DNA from: Streptomyces pristinaespiralis
GTDB lineage: Bacteria > Actinomycetota > Actinomycetes > Streptomycetales > Streptomycetaceae
Assembly (NCBI RefSeq): GCF_001278075.1
Contig: NZ_CP011340.1
Coordinates: forward strand, 2,046,001-2,110,000
Length of the DNA stretch: 64,000 nt
Direction: 5' to 3'
The notes beneath the pieces were generated by a model. That model worked only from the letters and a program-made list of their open reading frames with translations. It was not told where the DNA came from and did no database searches. Positions 1 to 8,371 of this stretch are shown here, piece by piece. How positions within the stretch are numbered: position 1 is the first letter of the stretch; every line of letters starts with the position of its first letter. The position numbers were made by a program, and so were the translations under genes.

Positions 1-1206
1 GGGCGGGTGCCGCCGGTCCCGGTGGCCCGGGCGGCGCAGCCGTCCGCCGCGCCGATGACCGCGCTGGGCCGCAGGGCGCTCGGCCTGCGGATGCCGCCCG
101 CGCTGGTGCTGGGCTGGCGCTCGGCCTTCCCGCGCCGGGGCCGTACGGCCGTCGCCGTGGGGCGCCTCGCGCTGCCGCTCGTACTGATCACCGTCGCGCT
201 GGTCGCCTGGTCGACGCTCGACCAGTTCCGCGGCCGGCCCGCGCAGATGGGGCTGCCCGCGGCCCTGACCGTACGGGCGGAGCAGCCCGGCGGCCCCACG
301 GAGGACGAGCTGCGGCAAATCCTCGCCGGGGTCCCGGAGGTCGCCGCCGTCCATCCCGGCGCCGAGATGGCGGCCCTCGTCCCCGGGCAGACCGGGACGA
401 TCACCCTGCGCGGGCTCGGCACCGCGGAGGACCCCTATCCGTCGGCCGTGGCCGAGGGACGCGCGGCCCGCGGACAGGACGAGGCGGTGGCCGGGCAGGG
501 GCTCCTCGACCTGCTCGGGGTGCGTGTGGGCGACTGGGTGCGGATGACCGTCGAGGGCAGGCCGCAGATCCTGCACATCGTGGGACGCAGCATCGAGCCC
601 GAGTCCGGCGGGCGGATCATCTCCACGACGGTCGACGCCCTGCGGGAACGCGACCCGGGGCTGCGGCCCGACTTCCACGCGCTGGTGCTCACGGACGGGG
701 CGGACCCGCGGTCGGTGAGCTCCGCGCTCGACGGGGCGGCGGGCGGCGCCCTGGAGATCCGCGAGACGCCCAACCCCGCGGACCGGCTGGAACCGGCGCG
801 CGGCGTGATCGCAGCCCTGATCGCCGTCCTGGCCCTGATCGGTCTCACCGAGCTGCTGACACTGATCGGCACCGGGGTCCGCGACCGCGGCCGGGACCTG
901 CTCGCGCTGAAGGCGATCGGGCTGACGCCCCGGCAGATCGGCTCGGTCATCGTGACCGCCGCAGGGCTGACCGCGCTGGCGTCGGCGCTGGCGGGAACGG
1001 CACTCGGCGCGCTCTTCGGCATGTGGCTGGTGGACGCCCAGGGCAGTTCGAGCGGGATGGGGGCGGGGATCGCCCATCTGCCCCCGTGGCCGGTGCTGGT
1101 GGCGGTCGTCGCCGGCGCGGTGCTCGGGGCGGTGGCGGCGGCCTCCCTGCCCGCGACGCGGACCGCCCGCCGACGGCTCGCGGACTCGCTGAGCGAGACG
1201 CTCTGA
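1..1206 (+). CDS. FtsX-like ABC transporter permease, C-terminal part (5' end outside window)
   Basis: The reading frame is open from the left edge, so the gene is cut by the window; a GTG at position 7 is available but unlikely to be the true start. The first visible membrane segment (LALPLVLITVALVAW) is followed by a soluble extracellular MacB-like region. A typical FtsX C-terminal domain follows with three hydrophobic stretches, including VIAALIAVLALIGL, and the cytoplasmic motif LLALKAIGLTPRQIG, which contacts the ATPase in this family. The C-terminus (ATRTARRRLADSL) matches the usual end of MacB/FtsX permeases. The role is probably mechanotransmission or export of an unknown substrate together with an ATPase encoded upstream, outside the window. 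A strong hairpin directly follows the stop. Confidence 0.8.
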   Translation, partial: GRVPPVPVARAAQPSAAPMTALGRRALGLRMPPALVLGWRSAFPRRGRTAVAVGRLALPLVLITVALVAWSTLDQFRGRPAQMGLPAALTVRAEQPGGPTEDELRQILAGVPEVAAVHPGAEMAALVPGQTGTITLRGLGTAEDPYPSAVAEGRAARGQDEAVAGQGLLDLLGVRVGDWVRMTVEGRPQILHIVGRSIEPESGGRIISTTVDALRERDPGLRPDFHALVLTDGADPRSVSSALDGAAGGALEIRETPNPADRLEPARGVIAALIAVLALIGLTELLTLIGTGVRDRGRDLLALKAIGLTPRQIGSVIVTAAGLTALASALAGTALGALFGMWLVDAQGSSSGMGAGIAHLPPWPVLVAVVAGAVLGAVAAASLPATRTARRRLADSLSETL

Positions 1207-1213
1207 ACGCGGC

Positions 1214-1249
1214 GGCCGGGGGCGGGCGGAGGTCCGCCCGCCCCCGGCC
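1214..1249. terminator. Perfect 17-bp stem hairpin between convergent genes
   Basis: Positions 1214-1230 and 1233-1249 are perfect inverted complements separated by two bases, eight bases after the permease stop and ahead of the stop of the converging protease gene. The all-GC stem without a T-run is the usual form of Streptomyces terminators, and it would work from either side. Confidence 0.7.
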
Positions 1250-1315
1250 GGTGGGGGGAAGAGCCCGCCGGCGGGGTCGGGGAGGACGGACCACCGGCGG
1301 AGCAGTGACTACGGG

Positions 1316-2626
1316 TCAGGTGCCGTCGAACCCTCCCTGCTGCTGGTCCTGACCGTCCTGGTTCTGGCCCTCCTGCTGGTCCTGACCGTCCTGGTTCTGG
1401 CCCTCCTGCTGCTGGTCCTGGCCGTCCTGGTCGCCCTGGCCCTGGTCCTGGCCGTCCTGCTGCTGGCCCTGGCCCTGGTCGGCCGCGCCGCCGCCGTCGC
1501 CGCCGTCACCCGTGGTGATCTCCGCGCCGACCGCCGCGAGGGCCGTCGTCACCGGCTGGAAGAACGTCTCGCCGCCCGACGTGCAGTCTCCGCTGCCGCC
1601 CGAGGTCAGCCCGATCGCGGCGCCGTCGCGGGTGAACAGGGCCCCGCCGCTGTCACCCGGCTCCGCGCACACGTTCGTCTGGATGAGACCGGTGACCGTG
1701 CCCTCCGGGTAGTTCACGGTGGCGTTCAGTCCGGTGACCTGGCCGCTGTTCAGGCCCGTGGTGCTGCCCATGCGGAACACTTCCTGGCCGACCGCCGCGT
1801 CGTCGGCGCCCACGATGTCCAGGGTCTGGCCGTTGCCGAGGTCGACCGTGCCCGGGGCGACGGTCGCGGGGTCGTCGTACGTGACGAGCGCGAAGTCTCC
1901 CTCCCCGGGGAACGTCGCCGCCTGCACCGTACCGATGGGCGCGCCGTTCGGGTCCTCGGACCACTGGTCGTCGGCGACGCCGCAGTGTCCGGCGGTGAGG
2001 AAGCCGGGCTGCCCGTCGCCCGTGGTCACGTTGAAGCCGAGGGAACAGCGGGACCCGCCACCGAAGATGGCGTCACCTCCCTCGAGGAAGGGCTTGAACA
2101 CGCCCGCGGACTTCTGGATCCGGGCCATCCCGGAGCCGAGCGATTTCACGGTCGACTCCAGCCGGTTCCAGTCGTCACCGGCGACCGTGCGGTCGGCCGT
2201 GACCAGGAGCTGGTTGGTCCTGGGGTCGACGGCCCAGGCCGTGCCCGGGACCGCGGCCTTCTCGGCCAGCGTGTCCGCCGCCGCTTTCAGCTGCCCCATG
2301 CTGTTCTCGACGGGCCGCGCGACGGCGCCGGCCTCGTTGACCTGAACGATGACGCTGTTGCTGTCACCGACGACGTTGACGACGACCTGCTGTTTCTGCG
2401 CGTCGTAGTACGCACCTGCATACGCGTCACCGAGCTGGGGGCCCAGTTCCGAGACGAGGTCCTGGGCCGCCGCGGCGCTCAGGGTTCTCGGGTCGGCCTC
2501 CGGCCCGGAACCGGAGCCGGACTGCGATGCGTTGGCGTGCGGCAGCAGCACGGCGGCCGCGGCGATGCCCACCGCCCCGGCTCCTGCAAGCACGGCCTTT
2601 CGCTTGGGTATTCGCCTGTGACTCAA
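1316..2626 (-). CDS. Secreted streptogrisin/alpha-lytic-type serine protease (S1) with Gln/Asp/Gly-rich tail
   Basis: Extracellular chymotrypsin-fold protease of 436 residues. The TTG start is chosen because GGAGG lies 7 nt upstream. Residues 1-34 are a signal peptide (basic KRK, hydrophobic core, AxA). Residues about 50-180 correspond to the alpha-lytic-type pro-region that assists folding. The protease domain starts near residue 184. The catalytic triad is visible as His214 (TAGHC), Asp244 (GDFALV) and Ser326 (GDSGG), with paired cysteines 194/215 and 320/348. Unusually, residues about 384-432 form a low-complexity tail of repeated GQDQ/EGQNQD units instead of a chitin-binding domain; the tail may bind wall or matrix. 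The pro-region implies maturation after secretion. Substrate specificity cannot be read from the sequence. Confidence 0.9.
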   Translation of the reverse strand: MSHRRIPKRKAVLAGAGAVGIAAAAVLLPHANASQSGSGSGPEADPRTLSAAAAQDLVSELGPQLGDAYAGAYYDAQKQQVVVNVVGDSNSVIVQVNEAGAVARPVENSMGQLKAAADTLAEKAAVPGTAWAVDPRTNQLLVTADRTVAGDDWNRLESTVKSLGSGMARIQKSAGVFKPFLEGGDAIFGGGSRCSLGFNVTTGDGQPGFLTAGHCGVADDQWSEDPNGAPIGTVQAATFPGEGDFALVTYDDPATVAPGTVDLGNGQTLDIVGADDAAVGQEVFRMGSTTGLNSGQVTGLNATVNYPEGTVTGLIQTNVCAEPGDSGGALFTRDGAAIGLTSGGSGDCTSGGETFFQPVTTALAAVGAEITTGDGGDGGGAADQGQGQQQDGQDQGQGDQDGQDQQQEGQNQDGQDQQEGQNQDGQDQQQGGFDGT

Positions 2627-2777
2627 CTCGCCGCCTCCTGCGGGGATACGGAATCCGGTTGTCGACGACAGACCGGGGGACGCGTCCGACCGTTGATACG
2701 GATGAGGCGGGAGTTGTACTCATCGCATGCGCGAAATCACTGCCTGACCTCTCGTCAGGAGCGGCCCGTCGCAGGGC

Positions 2778-3308
2778 TCATGAGGGCAGTCGGGCGCCGC
2801 ACCTGCTGCAGTAGCGCGCGCCGGGATCGTCGGCGGGACGGTCGCACTCGGGGCAGATGCGGCCGAGCATGCAGGCAGGCTCGCCACCGGCGCTCTCGGG
2901 GGCCGCGGCCGCGCCGACGCCACCGGCCGCCTCACGCGCCGCGGTCACGTTCCCGATGGCCATGCCCGGCCGGCGCCGGTGCGCCGTGAGGTAGACGAGA
3001 CCGTCCGGACCGGCGGCGACGGAGCGTTCCATGCCGTGCGGCAACCAGGCCACGCATCCCGGTTCGAGCTCCTGCCGCACGCCCTGGGTCACGAGCTCGC
3101 CGCTGCCGTGGACCACGCAGAGCAGCACGTCGAGGTCCTTCTCGACATGACGGGGGCGGCGGGTGCCGGGCGGGAGCCGTACGAGGTTGGCGTCCAGCTG
3201 CCGCGCGGCCGGCGTCAGCCGCCACACGGCACCGCCGCGGTCGTCCGGCACGTCGAGAGCGTCCGCCGTCGTGGCGAGCACACCCGCCGTCAGAGGCACC
3301 TCTGCCAT
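2778..3308 (-). CDS. Cupin-domain protein with C-terminal zinc ribbon
   Basis: The ATG at 3308 is preferred over the longer GTG frame because GGAGG lies 7 nt upstream; the product has 176 residues. The N-terminal two thirds has cupin features: LPPGTRRPRHVEKDLDVLL, GSGELV and ELEPGCVAWLPHG, a small beta-barrel with a possible metal or small-molecule pocket. The last 25 residues carry two CxxC pairs (CPEC and CSRC), a zinc-ribbon-like tail. No substrate can be inferred. It is transcribed away from the polysaccharide deacetylase gene, sharing a 170-bp intergenic region. An Ala/Gly-rich linker separates the two domains. Confidence 0.7.
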   Translation of the reverse strand: MAEVPLTAGVLATTADALDVPDDRGGAVWRLTPAARQLDANLVRLPPGTRRPRHVEKDLDVLLCVVHGSGELVTQGVRQELEPGCVAWLPHGMERSVAAGPDGLVYLTAHRRRPGMAIGNVTAAREAAGGVGAAAAPESAGGEPACMLGRICPECDRPADDPGARYCSRCGARLPS

Positions 3309-3478
3309 GCCGTTCCTCCAGAGCACGCGGGCCAGCAGTCGCTCGCATGATTGCACAGTGCAATCCAGGCCATGGACGCGCCCGGCGGCCGGACCGAACG
3401 GGCGGCCTCCGCGCGACCCACCCGGACGCGGAGCCACGGTGACCCTGGACAGAGGCGCTGATCGCTTACTTTTCGTAA

Positions 3479-4321
3479 ATGATCAGATCTGTACTAAGAA
3501 TTACCGGTTTGACGGCCGCGGGTGCCGCACTCGTCGGCTGCGGCGCCTCGGGCAGTCCCGTCTCCGCACCTACGTCGCCGCCGCCGCGTCCGGCCGCCTC
3601 CGCCACCCACGAGACCGCTCCGACCATGGCTCCCGGGCCCGGCGGGCACACCCCCGTGTTCATGCGCGCGGCGGCCGCCGAGGGCGACGCCGCGAAGACC
3701 GTCGCACTCACCTTCGACGCCGACATGACCGCCGATCAGGGCCCGCGCGCCGAGCGGGGCGAACGGTTCGACAACCCCGCGCTGATCGAGACCCTGCGGA
3801 CCCTGAAGGTGCCCTCGACCGTCTTCATGACGGGCCGCTGGGCGGAGGAGTACCCGGCCCAGGCGAAGGCCATCGGCACCGATTCCCTCTTCGAGATCGC
3901 GAACCACTCCTACAGCCATCACGCGTTCAGCTCCCCCTGCTACGGGCTCCCTGAGATCGGCGCGAAGGACATGCTCACCGATGTGCGGCGGGCCTTCGCG
4001 GCGTTCGAGAAGGCCGGAGCGCGCAACGTGGTGCCGTACTTCCGCTTCCCCGGCGGCTGTTACGACGACACGGCACTACGGGCCCTCGCGCCGGCCGGGG
4101 TCACCGCGGTGCAGTGGGACGTCGTCAGCGGTGACGCGTTCGCCTCCGACGCGGACGCCGTCGCCGAGCAGGTGCTCGGCGGGGTGAGACCCGGCTCGCT
4201 CGTCGTCATGCACTGCACCCGCAGCGCCGCCCCGGTCACGCAGGAGGCGGTCCGCCGGATCGTCCCGGAACTGCGCCGGCGCGGGTACCGGTTCGTCAAG
4301 GTCTCGGAACTGATGCGATAG
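3479..4321 (+). CDS. Polysaccharide (NodB-type) deacetylase lipoprotein
   Basis: Predicted surface-anchored carbohydrate esterase family 4 enzyme of 280 residues that removes N-acetyl groups from a wall or chitin-like glycan. The lipobox ALVGC places the lipidated cysteine at residue 21, followed by a Pro/Ser-rich spacer. The NodB domain occupies about 73-275. Motif 1 is TFDAD (Asp80/Asp82), the metal-binding HxxxH is HSYSH (143-147), and motif 3 is RFPGG near 189. The C-terminal SLVVMHC resembles the usual leucine/histidine motif. The first codon (ATG) is followed immediately by the signal peptide, so the start is well supported. Whether peptidoglycan or another polymer is the substrate is undetermined. 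Confidence 0.85.
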   Translation: MIRSVLRITGLTAAGAALVGCGASGSPVSAPTSPPPRPAASATHETAPTMAPGPGGHTPVFMRAAAAEGDAAKTVALTFDADMTADQGPRAERGERFDNPALIETLRTLKVPSTVFMTGRWAEEYPAQAKAIGTDSLFEIANHSYSHHAFSSPCYGLPEIGAKDMLTDVRRAFAAFEKAGARNVVPYFRFPGGCYDDTALRALAPAGVTAVQWDVVSGDAFASDADAVAEQVLGGVRPGSLVVMHCTRSAAPVTQEAVRRIVPELRRRGYRFVKVSELMR

Positions 4322-4388
4322 CCGCCGCCCGGGCGGACCGACAGCGACACCACCACCGCGACCCCGGCACACCACGGAGGCCGATCAC

Positions 4389-5279
4389 GTGCACATCCTG
4401 CTCCCGGTACTGTTCGCGCTCGGCGCGGCGCTGAGCAACGCGTTCGCCACCGTGCTCCAGCGCAAGGCCGCCCTCGACGTACCCCGCTCCGAGGGGCTGC
4501 GCGCCGGTCTCATGCTCGATCTGCTGCGCCGGCCCGTCTGGCTGCTCGGCATGCTCGCCGTCGTGGTGGCGGGCCTGTGCCAGGCGGTGGCGCTCGGGAC
4601 CGGGCCGCTGACGATCGTCCAGCCGCTGTTCGTGCTCGAGCTGCCGCTCGCCCTGATCCTCGCGACGCTGCTGCTGCACGGCAGCCTTCCACGCGTCGGC
4701 CGGCTGGCGGTGGCGGCCGTCGTGACGGGTCTGGGCATCGCTCTCGCCGCCGCGTCACCCTCCGGCGACCGCACCTCCGTGCCCCTGGACCGCTGGATCG
4801 TCGCGCTCGCCGTGAGCGGCGCGGTCGTCCTCGTGCTCACCGCCGTCGCGCTGCGCCGCCCCGAGGGCCGCGCCCGCGCTGCCTGCTTCGGCACCGCCAC
4901 CGCCATCAGCTACGCGCTCACCGCGGCCCTGATGAAGTCGGCGGTGCACACGCTGGACGACCACGGCATCGGAGCCTTCCTCACGGCCTGGCAGACGTAC
5001 GCGTTCGCGGCGACCGGCGGGTGCGCGCTCTTCCTGCTGGAGAACACGATGCAGGCCGGTCCACTGATCGCGTCGCAGCCGGCCCTCACGCTCGGCGACG
5101 CGGCGGTGAGCCTGAGCCTCGGCATGCTCCTGTACGAGGAGGACATCCGCACCGGCTGGTGGCTGGTCCCGCAGGCGTTCGGCGTGGCCCTGGTGGTGGC
5201 AGGTGTCCTCGCGCTGGCCCGGATGCCGCTCGCGCGTTCCCTGGTCGCCACCGAGGAACCGGACCGGGCGGTGCCCTGA
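4389..5279 (+). CDS. DMT-superfamily (EamA/NIPA-like) membrane transporter
   Basis: A 296-residue protein with about nine to ten hydrophobic segments and almost no soluble domain. The GTG start is preceded by GGAGG 8 nt upstream. Two half-domains of four to five helices are visible, with the internal motif GPLTIVQPLFVLELPLALI in the first half and an equivalent LIASQPALTLGDAAVS segment in the second, as in drug/metabolite and NIPA-type magnesium transporters. The substrate is unknown. Its stop lies 7 bp from the stop of the convergent PerM-like gene, so no separate terminator fits between them. Confidence 0.75.
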   Translation: MHILLPVLFALGAALSNAFATVLQRKAALDVPRSEGLRAGLMLDLLRRPVWLLGMLAVVVAGLCQAVALGTGPLTIVQPLFVLELPLALILATLLLHGSLPRVGRLAVAAVVTGLGIALAAASPSGDRTSVPLDRWIVALAVSGAVVLVLTAVALRRPEGRARAACFGTATAISYALTAALMKSAVHTLDDHGIGAFLTAWQTYAFAATGGCALFLLENTMQAGPLIASQPALTLGDAAVSLSLGMLLYEEDIRTGWWLVPQAFGVALVVAGVLALARMPLARSLVATEEPDRAVP

Positions 5280-5286
5280 CGCCAGG

Positions 5287-6405
5287 TCAGCCGCCCTCGG
5301 CGGGCGCGCCGTCCCCGCTCGGCCTCAGCGCCTGCCGGACCGACCAGAGGACGGCCACCAGCGGCACGGCGGCGACCGCGCCCACCATCCCCGCCGCGAC
5401 GGCGCCGCCGACGACCGACAGCGCGACCACCACCGGATGCAGCCGGACGGCCCAGCTCATCACGACGGGATGCAGCAGATGGCCCTCGATCTGCCCGATC
5501 ACGACGATGAGCGCGACGACCACGGCCGCCGTCAGCGGCCCCTTGGCCGCCAGCGCCACCACCGCGGCCACCGCGAGAGCGACGGGGGAGCCGACGAGGG
5601 GGACGAACGCGGCGAAGAACTCCAGCAGGGCGAGGGGCAGGGCGAGCGGGACGCCGAGGGCGAAGAGGGCGATGCCGACGAGGATCGCGTTGGTGGCGGC
5701 CACCAGGAGGATGCCGTGGGTGTAGCCGGTGAAGGTCCGCCAGGCGGCCCGCCCCGCCACCGTGGCGCGCCGGCGGGCGACCGGCGGCAACTGACCGCAG
5801 AACCATCCCCATTGGCGGTCTCCGGAGTGGATGAAGAAGACCGAGCAGAACAGCGCGAGGGCGAACACCGTGAGCACTTCGACCAGCTTGCCGGCACCGC
5901 TCAGCGCCTCACTGATGACCGTGGACCGGTGGCTGGAGAGCAGCTGGCCGATGCGTGACTGGACGTCCGTGAGGGCCTCGGGGTCGACGCGGAACGGCGG
6001 CCGCTCCAGCCGGTTCTCGATCCGCTCGATGCCGGTACGGAACTCCCGTACAAGAGTCGTCCGCTCCCCCGCGACCGCCTCGCCGACCAGGGCGAGCACG
6101 CCCAGGACGAGTGCGATGGTGCCGAACAGCGAGATCGCGACGGCGAGCGGGCGCGGCAGGACGCGCGCCACCAGGTCGGCCACCGGCCGGAGCACGGCGG
6201 TGACGACGAGGCCCAGGAAGACGGCCACCGCGATCTCGTGGAACCGCCCGAGCACCGCGAAGACGCTGTAGACGGCCACGGCCACGGCGATGATCCGCCA
6301 CGCGTACGCGGCGGCCGTCCGCAGCGCCTCCGGCACCCGCGGCGGGGACGGGGGCACATCCTGGGGGCGCTGCCGCGGGTCCGACGGCCTTGGGGGCATG
6401 CACAT
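5287..6405 (-). CDS. AI-2E/PerM family (UPF0118) transporter
   Basis: An integral membrane protein of about 372 residues in the family once named after AI-2 export (TqsA) and also including sodium/proton antiporters. There are two to three N-terminal helices, a long amphipathic extracytoplasmic region (EFRTGIERIENRLERPP), and then five or more helices. The conserved elements are GYTHGILLVAATNAIL, PLALLEFFAAFVPLVGSPV and GQIEGHLLHPVVM. The HPVVM motif followed by LHPVVVALSVVGG is diagnostic. A start at 6405 (ATG, after GGTGG) or at 6399 is preferred to the longer frame from 6465. The transported ligand is not predictable. Confidence 0.85.
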   Translation of the reverse strand: MCMPPRPSDPRQRPQDVPPSPPRVPEALRTAAAYAWRIIAVAVAVYSVFAVLGRFHEIAVAVFLGLVVTAVLRPVADLVARVLPRPLAVAISLFGTIALVLGVLALVGEAVAGERTTLVREFRTGIERIENRLERPPFRVDPEALTDVQSRIGQLLSSHRSTVISEALSGAGKLVEVLTVFALALFCSVFFIHSGDRQWGWFCGQLPPVARRRATVAGRAAWRTFTGYTHGILLVAATNAILVGIALFALGVPLALPLALLEFFAAFVPLVGSPVALAVAAVVALAAKGPLTAAVVVALIVVIGQIEGHLLHPVVMSWAVRLHPVVVALSVVGGAVAAGMVGAVAAVPLVAVLWSVRQALRPSGDGAPAEGG

Positions 6406-6553
6406 CGGCGTACCACCAAAAGGGCCAGGGGCCACGGTCGCGGCGCCTGGTTCCCCCGAAGGCACCCGGGACCGCGCCGCCGGGCATCCGGAGCGGGCCC
6501 GCAGGCGACCGGGTGCTCGGGCCGGCGGTCAGGGGCGGTCGCGGGTCACGCGG

Positions 6554-6751
6554 TCAGCCGGAGCAGGCCGTGCGCTCCGCCTCCCGCCACTCGCACACCG
6601 GACACAGCGGCGCGCCCTTGACCGTCTCCGGGTACTCCGTCGGCGCACGGCACAGGACGCATTCGGCGAAGGGCCCCTCGGCCGGGGTTTGGGCCTCCTG
6701 CCCTGCCGCCTGGATCTCCGTGGTCTCGCAGTACGGCTCGTGCTCGTCCAT
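6554..6751 (-). CDS. Small zinc-ribbon-like protein, unknown function
   Basis: A 65-residue acidic protein that starts with MDEHEPYCETTE. Two CxxC pairs (CVLC and CPVC), with an isolated cysteine at each end, suggest bound zinc. It starts 10 nt after the stop of the ABC permease gene on the same strand, so it is probably co-transcribed with that transporter. No function is recognised. The alternative longer start at 6790 would overlap the permease stop and lacks a ribosome site. Confidence 0.6.
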   Translation of the reverse strand: MDEHEPYCETTEIQAAGQEAQTPAEGPFAECVLCRAPTEYPETVKGAPLCPVCEWREAERTACSG

Positions 6752-6761
6752 ACATCCGACT

Positions 6762-7454
6762 CTAGCTCGCGGCTCTGCCGCCGTCCGCACCCCGCAGCGG
6801 CGCCAGGACGGACGCGACGCCGGCTGCGGCGGAGGCGATCAGCGCCGCCGCGAGGAGCGGCAGCAGCGGCAGCGTCACCACCCCGTTCCGAGAGCCCGTG
6901 ACCAGTCCGGTGACGGCGTACCTCGCGGGAGATCCACTGCTGACCAGTGCCAGCAGCGCCAGCAGGACCGTCGCCGCCAGTGACCAGCCCCGCGCGTGCA
7001 GCAGGGGCCGGGTGCACAGCGCCCCGACCGCCACTCCGAGCAGGACGCAGACCGCGCCCGCGACGAGTCCCGCCCCGGCCGCGGCCGGCCGTGGGACCAC
7101 CGCCTCGTGGGCGGCGCCGGAGGGAGCGCTGATCAGTACCACGAAGGTCACGGCCACGGCGCCCAGGACCGCCGCGCACAGGGCGGCGGCGAGCAGTGAG
7201 GCCAGGTGCGCCCGGGGCGCGCCGGCGGCCGCGGCCGTGACGCAGCGCGCGGCCGGCGGCTCCTGGGTGGCGCAGATCCGCACGAGCCACGCGGTGACCG
7301 GGAGCAGCGCGGCGGCCGTGTAGCCGAGGGAGTCCAGCACCGGTCCGCCGCCCTGGACGCCGACGGCCAGCGCCGCGCCGTAGAGCAGTACGGGCGGCAG
7401 CCAGCGCTGGGAGCGCAGGAGAAGGGCGGTGTGGTAGCGCAGAAGTGCCGTCAT
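6762..7454 (-). CDS. ABC-2-type transporter permease, six-helix
   Basis: The product has 230 residues, nearly all hydrophobic, with about six membrane segments (for example WLPPVLLYGAALAVGV, LAAALCAAVLGAVAVTFVV, WSLAATVLLALLALV). The ATG start overlaps the stop of the upstream ATPase by four bases (ATGA), indicating translational coupling and a common complex. An ATPase of the CcmA-like class plus this permease would form a small exporter. The substrate is unknown. The charged N-terminus (LLRYHTALLLRSQRW) is typical for ABC-2 permeases. Confidence 0.75.
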   Translation of the reverse strand: MTALLRYHTALLLRSQRWLPPVLLYGAALAVGVQGGGPVLDSLGYTAAALLPVTAWLVRICATQEPPAARCVTAAAAGAPRAHLASLLAAALCAAVLGAVAVTFVVLISAPSGAAHEAVVPRPAAAGAGLVAGAVCVLLGVAVGALCTRPLLHARGWSLAATVLLALLALVSSGSPARYAVTGLVTGSRNGVVTLPLLPLLAAALIASAAAGVASVLAPLRGADGGRAAS

Positions 7455-8371
7455 GTCGTCGTGCCGGATCCTGTCGGACGCGCGGTCGTCGCTGTCACCG
7501 CCGCTGCCGCGGGTGCGTGCGCGGCCGGATCCACGCCCCCTTCCACGCGCCGGATGTGCCACGGCGGCCGGGCGGTGAGCAGCGCACGCAGCAGGGCGTC
7601 GGAGTACCCGGCAGGGACGGTCAGTACGGTGCCGCCGTCCTCGCCCGCGAACTGCTCCGGATCTCCGGGCAGCCGGTCCGGCAGGGGTACACCGCGGGGG
7701 GCGACCGCAACGATCCGCGTCCTCGCGCCCGGTTCCCGCCCCGCGCCCGACGGGCCTTCCGCCGGCAGTTCCACGACCCGGCCGTCCCGTACGTGGAGCA
7801 CCGTGCCGGCCGTCGCGGCCGGCCGCCGGGGGTCGTGGTCGACGTGCACGACCGAGGCACCCGCCGTGACCAGCGCGGCGACGGCGAGGTCGAGCTGCTC
7901 GCGCGCCGGGGCGTCCAGGCCGGTCCATGCCTCGTCGAGCACGAGCAGTTCCGGGCCGGCGACGAGCGCCTGGGCCACGGCGACCTTCTGGCTGGTGCCC
8001 TTGGACAGCTCACCGAGCGGTGTTCGTGAGTAGGCCGCGGCCCCGAAGCGCTCGAGCCACTCGGCAGCCCCTGATGCCGCCGCCCGCCGCCCCAGCCCGT
8101 GGATGCGGCCGAGATGCGTCAGATAGCCGGCCGCGGTGAACGGCAGGGCGGCGGGGAAGCGTTCGGGGACGTAGGCCGTGCGGGGCCGGCCGGTGATCCG
8201 GCCCTCCGTGGGCGCGTCGATGCCGGCGAGCAGCCTCAGCAGCGTCGACTTGCCACTCCCGTTGGCGCCCTCGACGCGGACGAGGGCGCCCGGGCGCAGC
8301 TCGAGGTCGACCTCGCGCAGCACCCAGGGCCCGCCGAGGCCGTAACGACGGCCCACCTGCCGGAGCTTCAG
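7451..8371 (-). CDS. ABC transporter ATP-binding protein (start uncertain)
   Basis: Cytoplasmic ATPase partner of the following permease, about 306 residues. Walker A is GANGSGKST, Walker B is LLVLDEAWTGLD, and the H-loop is HVDHD. The signature reads LSKGTSQK rather than LSGGQ, a variant common in short exporters of this type. After the nucleotide-binding domain there is about 90 residues of extra C-terminal sequence. The start is unclear: the first beta strand (TELKLRQVGRRYG) lies upstream of the first GTG (8356), and the only candidate that includes most of it is a CTG at 8371 that overlaps the AIM24 stop (CTGA). I used that CTG, but 8356 is possible. Confidence 0.75.
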   Translation of the reverse strand: MKLRQVGRRYGLGGPWVLREVDLELRPGALVRVEGANGSGKSTLLRLLAGIDAPTEGRITGRPRTAYVPERFPAALPFTAAGYLTHLGRIHGLGRRAAASGAAEWLERFGAAAYSRTPLGELSKGTSQKVAVAQALVAGPELLVLDEAWTGLDAPAREQLDLAVAALVTAGASVVHVDHDPRRPAATAGTVLHVRDGRVVELPAEGPSGAGREPGARTRIVAVAPRGVPLPDRLPGDPEQFAGEDGGTVLTVPAGYSDALLRALLTARPPWHIRRVEGGVDPAAHAPAAAAVTATTARPTGSGTTT

